A stretch of DNA of 46,566 nt, taken from contig NZ_FQVJ01000007.1 of the NCBI RefSeq assembly GCF_900129125.1, positions 1 to 46,566 of the forward strand, written 5' to 3'. This DNA is from Acidocella aminolytica 101 = DSM 11237. GTDB taxonomy: Bacteria > Pseudomonadota > Alphaproteobacteria > Acetobacterales > Acetobacteraceae. The notes beneath the pieces were generated by a model. That model was not told where the DNA came from. It made no database searches and worked only from the letters and a program-made list of their open reading frames with translations. Positions 38,526-45,534 of this stretch are shown here, one piece after another; the stretch's first letter is position 1, and every line of letters starts with the position of its first letter. The position numbers were made by a program, and so were the translations under genes.

Positions 38526-39674
38526 TTAGCGCCCCAGCGTCTGAATAAGCGTGGCTGCGACGCGCTTGGCCTGTTCGTCGCTCAGGTCAGGATGGATTGG
38601 CAATGCCAGAATCCGCTGGCCCAGCCCCTCCGCCACGGGCAGGCTGGTGCCATCATGGGCGGCTCTGTAAGCGGGCTGCTCATGCAGCGCGCGCGGATAA
38701 TAAACCGCATGGCCAATGCCCGCCGCCGCCAGCGCCGCCTTGGCGGTTTCACGCGTGGCTTCGTCCGGCAGCAGCACGGAATAAACTGCCCAGGCGCTGG
38801 TTGTGCCCGGCATCCGCGTGGGGACCTCCACAACATCCTTCAGCGCCGCATCGTAAATCCGGGCAATCTCCTCGCGCCGGGCCAACTCTGTCTCAAACAC
38901 TTCCAGCTTGGCCAGCAGCACGGCGGCCTGCATCGTATCCAGCCGCCCGTTCATGCCGGTGCGCAGCACCTCATAGCGGGTCGTGCCCTCGCCATGGGTG
39001 CGCAGCGAACGGTAAAGCGCCGCCCGCTCAGCGGATTCGGTGAACAGCGCCCCGCCATCGCCATAAGCCCCCAGCGGTTTGGAGGGAAAGAAGCTAGTCG
39101 CCGTGGCATCCGCCGCCTTGCCCAGGCGCACGTCATCCTGAGCGGCGCCGAAGCTCTGCGCACAATCATCCAGCGTGAACAGCCCCTCGAGTGCGGCAAT
39201 GGTGGTAAGCGCGATCCAGTCGGCGGGTTGACCGAACAGATCCACCCCGATAATCGCGCGCGGCTTCAACGCCCCCGCCTGCTTCACGGCCTTAATCCGG
39301 GCTTCGAGACTGGCGAGATCAATTTGGAAGGTGCGGGGATCAACATCCACGAAGACCGGCGTGGCACCTAGCAAAAGCGGCACCTCGGCGGTGGCGGTGT
39401 AGGTGAAAGCGGGCAGAAACACCGCATCTCCGCGCCCGATATTTTCCGCCATTAACGCAATCTGCAACGCATCCGTGCCGGAGCTCACGCTTACGCAATG
39501 GGCAGCGCCGCAAAAATCCGCCAGCTTGGCTTCTAGCTCGCGCACCTCGGGACCCAGAATATATTGCCCATGTGCCAGCACCGCATCCAGTCTCGCCTTT
39601 AACCCCGGCCCTAATCGTGCCTGCTGCGCTTTGAGGTCGAGAAACGGGATCAGCGGAAAGGTCTCAGCGTTCAT
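38526..39674 (-). CDS. DegT/DnrJ/EryC1/StrS-family sugar aminotransferase
   Basis: 382-residue PLP-dependent aminotransferase acting on keto-sugar nucleotides. The internal aldimine lysine is Lys199 in SFFPSKPLGAYGDGG, preceded by the conserved acid pair LDDCAQSFGA (168-177) and followed by RTHGEGTTRYE and TGMNGRLDTMQAAVLLAKLE, all DegT signatures. The N-terminal PFLDLKAQ and SSGTDAL phosphate loop fit. It directly follows the PglF/CapD-type dehydratase gene (11 bases apart), so the likely sequence is UDP-HexNAc to 4-keto-6-deoxy sugar to 4-amino sugar, as in WlbE/PglE-type pathways. The exact sugar cannot be read from sequence. Confidence 0.92.
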   Translation of the reverse strand: MNAETFPLIPFLDLKAQQARLGPGLKARLDAVLAHGQYILGPEVRELEAKLADFCGAAHCVSVSSGTDALQIALMAENIGRGDAVFLPAFTYTATAEVPLLLGATPVFVDVDPRTFQIDLASLEARIKAVKQAGALKPRAIIGVDLFGQPADWIALTTIAALEGLFTLDDCAQSFGAAQDDVRLGKAADATATSFFPSKPLGAYGDGGALFTESAERAALYRSLRTHGEGTTRYEVLRTGMNGRLDTMQAAVLLAKLEVFETELARREEIARIYDAALKDVVEVPTRMPGTTSAWAVYSVLLPDEATRETAKAALAAAGIGHAVYYPRALHEQPAYRAAHDGTSLPVAEGLGQRILALPIHPDLSDEQAKRVAATLIQTLGR

Positions 39675-39685
39675 GGAGCGGCAGA

Positions 39686-41578
39686 CTACTCTGCCGCGCG
39701 CGGCACGGCGAGACCCGGTGGCGGTAAAAATTCAGGCACCATCCGGTGCAGCAAGGCCATGGCGTAGGCCTCATCGCCGTGGCGGGCACTTTGCGCCAGC
39801 TCCTGCATGGTGGCGTTCACGGCGGCCAGATCCACAAAACGCGGTGTTGCCATGAGAAGCCCTTCATAGCCGGTAGGCACTGGCTGCTCCGCGCCATGAA
39901 ACAATTCTTCAAATAATTTCTCGCCCGGCCGTAGCCCGGTGAATTTGATCTTAATATCCTCATCAGGCTTCAACCCGGCTAGACGGATCATCTGCCGTGC
40001 CAGATCCACGATCTTCACCGGCTCGCCCATATCCAGCACGAAAATCCCGCCATCGGGGATGGCTTCCTCGCCGCAGCCTACGGCGGAGGCCTGCAACACC
40101 AGCCCCACCGCCTCGCGGACGGTCATGAAATAGCGCTGCATGGCCGGGTCGGTCACGGTGAGCGGCCCGCCCTGGGCCAGTTGGCGCCGGAACAGCGGCA
40201 CCACCGACCCGGTTGAGCCCAGCACATTGCCAAACCGCACCGTGACACAGCGCATACCCTGGCGTTTATGCCGCGCCTCCACATCCAGCGCCTGCGCGTA
40301 CATCTCGGCCAGCCGCTTCGATGCTCCCATCACAGAACTCGGGTTCACCGCCTTGTCGGTCGAGATCAGCACCATCAGCTTTGCCCCGGAAGCCGCGGCG
40401 GCATCCGCTACCAACTGCGTGCCGAGCGCATTGGTCCGCAGCCCTTCCAGCTTGTTTGCTTCCACAATCGGCACATGCTTCAGCGCCGCGGCATGGAACA
40501 CCAGCTCCGGCCGGAATGCCTGCGCGATGGCGCGGATATGCGGGGCATTACGCACATCCGCGACAATGGTCTGGCGGGGCAAGGCGGGGGCGAGTTCCTT
40601 GATCTCAAGGTCAATCTGCCAGAGCGCGAATTCCGACGAATCGAGCAGCAGGATCTCAGCCGGGCCAAACCCGGCGATCTGCCGGCACAACTCCGCGCCA
40701 ATGCTTCCGCCCGCGCCGGTTACCATCACCCGCCGCCCCGCGATCATCTTCGCCATCGCCGCATGGTCCAGCCGCACTTGGCGGCGGTTCAGCAAATCCT
40801 CAATGGCAATTGGCAGCAACGCAACCTGCTGGTCGGCGGGCGCCAGTTTGGTGAGGCAGGGGGCGCGCATCACTCTTATGTTCAGCGCATCGGCGGTACG
40901 CATCAGTGCCTGCAGCCGGTCGCCGGTGAAATGCGGCGCGGTGACAATCAGCAAATCCGGCTTCTGGGCCAGCCGGGCGAGCATGGCCTCGGCCTCGTCG
41001 CTGGCGCCCACCACATCCAGCCCTTGCAACCGCCGGCCGATATGTTTTTCAGACAAGGCGATCAGCCCCGTCACTCGGTAGGGTACAATACCCTTCTGCT
41101 GGGCATGGGCGGAGAGAAACAGCTCGGCATTTTCTCCATCGCCCACCAGCAAGGCGGTCTGCGCAGCGCCCTGCACGCCGCGCTTCTGGCGTACCATCCG
41201 GTAAAGCAGCTTGGGCACGGTCAAGGACGCGGTCAAGGTCAGCACCAGAATAAACGGAAAAGCTGGGGAGGGCAGGGAAAAGCCGGCGCCCACCATCAGC
41301 AGCGTTAGCATGATGGTGGTGATAATGGCCGCACTACCGACCAGCACCAAGTCCCGCAGCGAGACATAACGCCAATGTAGACGCGAGAGGCCGAATGGGA
41401 TCCCCAGCAGCCAGATCGCCGCTGCGCCCGCCAGCGGCAAGCTGTTTGGATGTGGCATGGGCGCGGCGGGGTTGGCGAGCCAGAAGCTCGCCCCCACCGC
41501 CAACGCCGCTAGGGCGCCGTCCAAACCAATATTCACCGCCATTCGCATTGGCAAAAGCGGGTTTTCGCTATGGCTCAT
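39686..41578 (-). CDS. PglF/CapD-type membrane nucleoside-diphosphate-sugar dehydratase
   Basis: 630-residue polytopic protein of the FlaA1/PglF/CapD/WbpM group, which converts UDP-GlcNAc-like sugars to 4-keto-6-deoxy forms. Four N-terminal membrane helices (about 12-34, 46-66, 78-100, 104-122) precede a first Rossmann-like domain (about 140-260) and the catalytic SDR domain: TGAGGSIG (287-294), FHAAALKHVPI, STDKAVNPSSVMGASK (406-421) with the Lys of the atypical SMK triad. The C-terminal blocks FGNVLGSTGSVVPLF and RPGEKLFEEL are typical. It forms a pair with the DegT aminotransferase. The start ATG 41578 lies 61 bases after ridA. Confidence 0.92.
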   Translation of the reverse strand: MSHSENPLLPMRMAVNIGLDGALAALAVGASFWLANPAAPMPHPNSLPLAGAAAIWLLGIPFGLSRLHWRYVSLRDLVLVGSAAIITTIMLTLLMVGAGFSLPSPAFPFILVLTLTASLTVPKLLYRMVRQKRGVQGAAQTALLVGDGENAELFLSAHAQQKGIVPYRVTGLIALSEKHIGRRLQGLDVVGASDEAEAMLARLAQKPDLLIVTAPHFTGDRLQALMRTADALNIRVMRAPCLTKLAPADQQVALLPIAIEDLLNRRQVRLDHAAMAKMIAGRRVMVTGAGGSIGAELCRQIAGFGPAEILLLDSSEFALWQIDLEIKELAPALPRQTIVADVRNAPHIRAIAQAFRPELVFHAAALKHVPIVEANKLEGLRTNALGTQLVADAAAASGAKLMVLISTDKAVNPSSVMGASKRLAEMYAQALDVEARHKRQGMRCVTVRFGNVLGSTGSVVPLFRRQLAQGGPLTVTDPAMQRYFMTVREAVGLVLQASAVGCGEEAIPDGGIFVLDMGEPVKIVDLARQMIRLAGLKPDEDIKIKFTGLRPGEKLFEELFHGAEQPVPTGYEGLLMATPRFVDLAAVNATMQELAQSARHGDEAYAMALLHRMVPEFLPPPGLAVPRAAE

Positions 41579-41639
41579 GCCTGACTTATAGCCAGGACAA
41601 AACGGCAGAAAAAAGTGCGATCAGCGTTTTACGCAACAA

Positions 41640-42101
41640 TTAGCCGATATAAAATAGCCCTTCGACCTCAACCGCCGCGTCCAGGGGCAGGGAGGCCACG
41701 CCAACGGTGGAGCGCGCATGGCGTCCAGCCTCGCCAAACACCGTCACCGCGAGGTCCGAGGCACCGTTCATCACCACCGCATGCTGGGTGAAATCCGGCG
41801 TGCAGGAGATAAACCCGCCCAGCCGCACCACCTTGGTAATGCTGTCCAGCCCACCCGGCAGCGCGGCTTGCAACTGCGCCAACACATTAATTAGGCAGAG
41901 CCGCGCGGCGTGCTGGCCTTCTTCAAGCGCCACCGTGGCGCCGAGCTTGCCGGTCACCGCCACCTTGCCCTCCATGGCGGGCAACTGGCCGCTGACCGTC
42001 ACCAGATTGCCCGTGATGCTCACCGGCACATAATTCGCCACGGGGGCCATGGCCTGCGGCAAGGTAATACCCAGATCAGCCAAACGATCGGAAATGCTCA
42101 T
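41640..42101 (-). CDS. RidA family protein (Rid/YjgF)
   Basis: 153-residue RidA/YjgF-family trimeric enamine/imine deaminase type protein. Members hydrolyse reactive 2-aminoacrylate and related enamines formed by PLP enzymes. Features include VSITGNLVTVSGQLP (strand with the substrate-loop), the H-A-RLCLINVLAQLQAAL helix, and the C-terminal ARSTVGVASLPLDAAVEVEG with the conserved substrate-binding Arg (position equivalent to Arg105). It is longer at the N-terminus than E. coli RidA and belongs to the subgroup often annotated as RidA-like with an extended first helix. It lies 3 bases after the NrdJ-like gene, so the two are probably one transcript. Confidence 0.88.
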   Translation of the reverse strand: MSISDRLADLGITLPQAMAPVANYVPVSITGNLVTVSGQLPAMEGKVAVTGKLGATVALEEGQHAARLCLINVLAQLQAALPGGLDSITKVVRLGGFISCTPDFTQHAVVMNGASDLAVTVFGEAGRHARSTVGVASLPLDAAVEVEGLFYIG

Positions 42102-42104
42102 GGA

Positions 42105-43601
42105 TCAGCTCACCAATTTCAAATTACGGCGGCGCTCACGCGGTGCAGGGGCCGGCAGGTCCAGCGGCAGCAGCGGCGCACGCTCGGCGGCACCCTCGCC
42201 CACGCTGTCCGCCTCGTCAATGCTGGCCTGGGCCAGGTTGGTCTGGCCCAGATAATTCACAGCCAGATTGCGGAACACATAATCCAGCATGGAGGTCGCG
42301 GCGGGCACGGCCGGGTCGCCCTCCACCACGCCGGCGGGGCCAAAGCGGGTGAACGTAAAGGCTTCCACGTAATCCGCGAGGTTAACGCCATGCTGGAGCC
42401 CGATGCTAACGGAAATAGCGAACGCATCCATTAGCCCCCGGAAGGCCGAGCCCTCCTTATGCAAGGCGATGAAAATTTCGCCCAGGCGGCCATCTTTATA
42501 TTCACCGGTGGAGAGGAACAGCTTGTGCCCGCCCACGGCCACTTTCTGCGTATAGCCGCTGCGCCGGGCAGGCAGCGTCTCGCGGGTGGATTCGTGGCGC
42601 GGCGCCAGCGGTGCGGCGGGGCGCGCGGGCATCACCGGCACTAACTCGGCCAGTGCATCGTGCATCGCGGCATGGGCGGCGGTGCGCGGCAGCGGGAAAA
42701 TTTCTTCCCCGCCCACCATCCGGGCGAGGGCTCCTTCTGCCGTCAGCCCGCGCGCCGCCAGGGACTGCAAGGCCCAATCGGCCAATTTGCCATCCGCATC
42801 GAGGGCCGACAAAGCCGGGGCGAAATTCACCTGAGCCGCGCCCAGCAGCGCTTCAATCTCGGGTTCGTTCAAAAAGCCCAGCAGCGTTTCGTGGCGCCGC
42901 GCCCCAGCCTGCGCGGCCTCGGTCTGCGCCGCGCGGGCATCCGCGAGCAGGCCGGGCAGGGGGCAGGTTTCCGGCAGTTTCGGCGTGGTGATCTTGTGCC
43001 CGGCGCCGTTCAGCATCCGCGCGGAGGCAGTATCCGCCTCAGCGCCGATAAAGCCCGCCAGCATCACCGCCAGATCCTGGGCTTCCGCCGAGTCGTAGGC
43101 CAAACCCAGCCGCGCCAGCAGCAGGTTGAAGTTTGTGAATCCAAGGCGCAGCCGCGGCTCGCTTGGCGCGGCCAGGGTCAGGGCCGTCACTGCCAGCCGT
43201 ACGTCCCGGCCCAGCGCGACGCTGTCGAACACGCCTGCCTCATCCAAATAAGCGGCGGGGTTAAACACGAAACCCGGCTGCCCGGCGGCACGTTTGCGCC
43301 AGACATTGGCGCTGGGGCTGGCGCGGTGGGTGGCCAGCATCGCGTGCAGCCTGGCGGCGAGTCCGTCCTCTATCCCGGCGGCTTTGGCCCGCGCGGCCAG
43401 CGGAGCGATCCAGCTTTCCGCCGCCTCGGCGATATGCAGCATTCGTTTGCCCGGTAGAATGGCGGCCAGCCCGTCCGCGGCACGTTGACCCCAGGCGGCG
43501 GGAAGGGTCGCCAGCACGAACGGTGCATCAGGATCAGCCGCTGCCTCAAAGGTGGCGAGCTTAATACCGTGCCATGATTTATCGGTTCGGATTTGTGCCA
43601 T
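42105..43601 (-). CDS. Degenerate NrdJ-like protein with TSCPD domain
   Basis: 498 residues, related piecewise to class II (B12-dependent) ribonucleotide reductase NrdJ, normally about 1200 residues. Residues 30-48 ([18 protein letters not shown] region) recall the NrdJ N-terminus. Residues 123-195 ([18 protein letters not shown]..., [21 protein letters not shown], ...[13 protein letters not shown]) recall the core segment that follows the catalytic loop. Residues 343-453 ([70 protein letters not shown]) match the conserved TSCPD end. Between them the active-site cysteines, the N-x-C-x-E loop and the redox CxxC are missing: the only Cys is Cys213. It cannot be a working reductase. RidA follows 3 bases away. 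NrdR-box-like repeats lie 33-80 bases before the start. Confidence 0.8.
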   Translation of the reverse strand: MAQIRTDKSWHGIKLATFEAAADPDAPFVLATLPAAWGQRAADGLAAILPGKRMLHIAEAAESWIAPLAARAKAAGIEDGLAARLHAMLATHRASPSANVWRKRAAGQPGFVFNPAAYLDEAGVFDSVALGRDVRLAVTALTLAAPSEPRLRLGFTNFNLLLARLGLAYDSAEAQDLAVMLAGFIGAEADTASARMLNGAGHKITTPKLPETCPLPGLLADARAAQTEAAQAGARRHETLLGFLNEPEIEALLGAAQVNFAPALSALDADGKLADWALQSLAARGLTAEGALARMVGGEEIFPLPRTAAHAAMHDALAELVPVMPARPAAPLAPRHESTRETLPARRSGYTQKVAVGGHKLFLSTGEYKDGRLGEIFIALHKEGSAFRGLMDAFAISVSIGLQHGVNLADYVEAFTFTRFGPAGVVEGDPAVPAATSMLDYVFRNLAVNYLGQTNLAQASIDEADSVGEGAAERAPLLPLDLPAPAPRERRRNLKLVS

Positions 43602-43633
43602 GCGCAGAGTTTAAGCCCTGATAAGACTCAATA

Positions 43634-43681
43634 AAAGTGCATCTTGTGGTGAATCTGCCTGTCAGCCACAGAATCTTGTGG
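43634..43681 (-). promoter_or_regulatory. Tandem NrdR-box-like repeats upstream of the NrdJ-like gene
   Basis: CCACAGAATCTTGTGG (43666-43681) is a 16-bp sequence with palindromic ends CCACA/TGTGG and an AT centre, fitting the NrdR consensus acaCwAtATaTwGtgt at most positions. A second copy of its right half, ATCTTGTGG (43641-43649), stands exactly 32 bp away, the usual NrdR tandem spacing, within AAAGTGCATCTTGTGG (43634-43649), whose left half is poor. The downstream edge of the first box also overlaps TGTGGATAG (43677-43685), 8 of 9 to a DnaA box. The sites lie between divergent genes, so either side could be controlled. Confidence 0.6.
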
Positions 43682-43760
43682 ATAGAGTCGTGCAGCCGCG
43701 AAACTCTGCGCCGCAATATCGAGATGGACCATTCGCCCGGCATCTCCTATATCGGAGCGC

Positions 43761-44183
43761 ATGAGCAATGCAGCCCAGACTCCGGCCGCGAGCGGCCCCT
43801 CCGCCAAGGCCCGGCCGCTCGGCCTCACGGGTCTTATCCGTAACCCCGGCCTGTACTTCCTCACGCTGTTCCGTGGCCGCTTTGTCGGCCGGGACGAGGC
43901 AGGGAACCAGTATTTCGAGCGTCCCGGCAAACAGCGTGCGCGCCGCTGGGTAGTTTATGCCGGTGTGCAGGACCCATCCGTGGTGCCCCCCGAATGGCAT
44001 GCTTGGCTGCATCACCTGACCGACGCACCGCTCGCCGCGCCGCGCCGCTCCTGGCAGCGCCCACATTTGCCCAACCTCACAGGCACCGCGCAGAGCTACC
44101 GCCCCTCCGGCCATGATTATAAAGGCGGCCAGCGCGCCCCCGCCTCGGCCGATTATGAATCCTGGACACCGGATCAGACCTGA
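43761..44183 (+). CDS. NDUFA12-family complex I accessory subunit
   Basis: 140-residue homologue of the mitochondrial complex I accessory subunit NDUFA12 (B17.2), which binds on the peripheral arm near the subunits of the N-module/Q-module junction. Recognisable stretches: GRFVGRDEAGNQYFERPGKQRARRWVVYAG, VVPPEWHAWLHHLTDAPL and YRPSGHDYKGG, the classic NDUFA12 order (given here in pieces). In alphaproteobacteria these genes are typically separate from nuo, as here, about 15.6 kb from nuoN. Its stop overlaps the mlaD start by one base, so the product is made from the same message as two envelope genes. Confidence 0.92.
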   Translation: MSNAAQTPAASGPSAKARPLGLTGLIRNPGLYFLTLFRGRFVGRDEAGNQYFERPGKQRARRWVVYAGVQDPSVVPPEWHAWLHHLTDAPLAAPRRSWQRPHLPNLTGTAQSYRPSGHDYKGGQRAPASADYESWTPDQT

Positions 44184-44692
44184 TGGTCCGGCGCGTTCCT
44201 GAGCTGCTCGCCGGCTTCGCCGTCATCATCGTCGCTGCCTTTTTCCTGGTTTACGCGCTGCGTGGCGTGGGTGAGATCAATACGGGCGGATATATGCTGA
44301 AGGCGCAGTTCGGCTCAGTCGGCGGGCTAACTGTCGGCTCTGACGTCAAAATCGGCGGTGTGGTCATCGGGCATGTCGCGTCCGAGGAGCTGAACCCCAC
44401 CACCTATGCCGCGATCGTGAAGCTGGCGATCAACAACAACATCAAGATCCCGACAGACAGCAGCGCCTCCATCACCTCGGACGGTCTGCTCGGCGGGCCA
44501 TATGTTTCCGTTTCACCCGGCGGCTCCAATAATATGCTAAAGCCCGGGGCGAGCTTCCCGGTCACTCAATCCGCGATCAATCTTGAAGATCTGATCGGCA
44601 AGTTCATCTTCTCTATGGGCAACGGGTCCAGCAAGAGTCAAAGCGCTGGTGCTTCGTCCTCCTCCACCAATCCAGCGGCGTTGCCTCAGTAA
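44183..44692 (+). CDS. mlaD: MlaD-type MCE domain protein
   Basis: 169-residue inner-membrane-anchored MCE protein. A single N-terminal helix (about 8-30, LAGFAVIIVAAFFLVYALRG) precedes the MCE domain with YMLKAQFGSVGGLTVGSDVKIGGVVIG and the DGLLGGPYVSVSPGG turn, the signature of MlaD, which forms a hexameric ring in the MlaFEDB phospholipid-transport complex keeping the outer membrane asymmetric. The Ser-rich C-terminal tail is short. The MlaF and MlaE genes are not in the window; the NDUFA12-mlaD-DUF2155 order is a known alphaproteobacterial arrangement. Confidence 0.92.
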   Translation: MVRRVPELLAGFAVIIVAAFFLVYALRGVGEINTGGYMLKAQFGSVGGLTVGSDVKIGGVVIGHVASEELNPTTYAAIVKLAINNNIKIPTDSSASITSDGLLGGPYVSVSPGGSNNMLKPGASFPVTQSAINLEDLIGKFIFSMGNGSSKSQSAGASSSSTNPAALPQ

Positions 44693-45387
44693 TGCGTCTC
44701 TTGCTTCTCGCTTCGGCGGCCAGCTTGCTTGGCGGCGCCGCATTCGCACAAAGCCTGCTGGGCCAAAGCCAGCCCGGTGGGCAGAGCGAGCAACCCGCCA
44801 TTGCCGTGGCGCCGCCGCCCGCCGTGGTGGCGCAGCCCGCGGCTCCGGCGCCGGTGGCTAAGCCCAACCTCGTGGCGCCGCCGCCGGGGCTGGTGGAAAC
44901 CCCGCTGCCGCCGCCCGACGCCAGCCAGAGCGCTATCCCTGCCAATGCTGATAATGGCGGTAGTCAAACCATGCAGTTGCAGGCGGTGTCCCCCTCCGCG
45001 CCCCCAGCCGCCAGCCCCACCGCGCCAGCACCCGGCAGCGTTGCCGCGCCGCCTCCGGTGAATGACGTGCCGCCCACGCCGGACAATGTCTGGGTGCCGG
45101 GCAAAACAGCCACGCTGGGTGTTCTTAATAAAGTAGAGGGCAGCACCCAAACCATAACGATTCCGGTTGGCGGTCAAGCCACGGTCGGGGACCTTACGGT
45201 CAGCGTCCAGGCTTGCGTTGTGCGTCCCCCAAAAGCCCTGCCGGATGCAGCTGTTTTTGTCACCTTGCAACCCAAGGATGATAGCTCGGGTAGCCCGGTT
45301 TACCGTGGCTGGATGGTTCGTTCCGCCCCCGGCGCAACGGACGCTGGGAATGCAGATGAAGCTTTCCGCGTTATTAACTGCTCGTAA
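44692..45387 (+). CDS. DUF2155-domain exported protein
   Basis: 231-residue protein with a signal peptide (MRLLLLASAASLLGGAAFAQ, cleavage after AFA). A long Pro/Ala/Gln-rich linker (about 20-135) follows, probably disordered and spanning the periplasm. The C-terminal DUF2155 domain starts near WVPGKTATLGVLNKVEGSTQTITIPVGG, then GDLTVSVQACVVRP, YRGWMVRSAPG and a final Cys (VINCS). Two or three cysteines in this domain may pair. The function of DUF2155 is not established; it is found almost only in alphaproteobacteria and is often next to complex I accessory and mlaD genes. It starts at the last base of the mlaD stop (TAATG). Confidence 0.85.
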   Translation: MRLLLLASAASLLGGAAFAQSLLGQSQPGGQSEQPAIAVAPPPAVVAQPAAPAPVAKPNLVAPPPGLVETPLPPPDASQSAIPANADNGGSQTMQLQAVSPSAPPAASPTAPAPGSVAAPPPVNDVPPTPDNVWVPGKTATLGVLNKVEGSTQTITIPVGGQATVGDLTVSVQACVVRPPKALPDAAVFVTLQPKDDSSGSPVYRGWMVRSAPGATDAGNADEAFRVINCS

Positions 45388-45418
45388 ATTAGGCGGTGAG
45401 AGCCCGGCTTTTGTGCTA

Positions 45419-45474
45419 AAAATGCAACAGGGCCAGAATGTTATTGTCTCAATTGAATTAGCCCTGTTGATTTT
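45419..45474 (+). other. Hairpin between the DUF2155 gene and ompA-family gene
   Basis: AAAAT-G-CAACAGGGC (45419-45433, one bulged G) pairs with GCCCTGTTGATTTT (45461-45474): 14 bp with a 27-base AT-rich loop. It lies 32 bases after the DUF2155 stop and 60 bases before the next start. It could end the upstream operon or structure the ompA leader. TTGATT at 45467-45472 and TAAATG at 45488-45493 (15-base spacing) are a weak candidate promoter. Confidence 0.5.
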
Positions 45475-45534
45475 CGGTATTCAGGGCTAAATGGTTCGTA
45501 GTTGATTAATTTCACTACTCATTGGAGTTACGAC

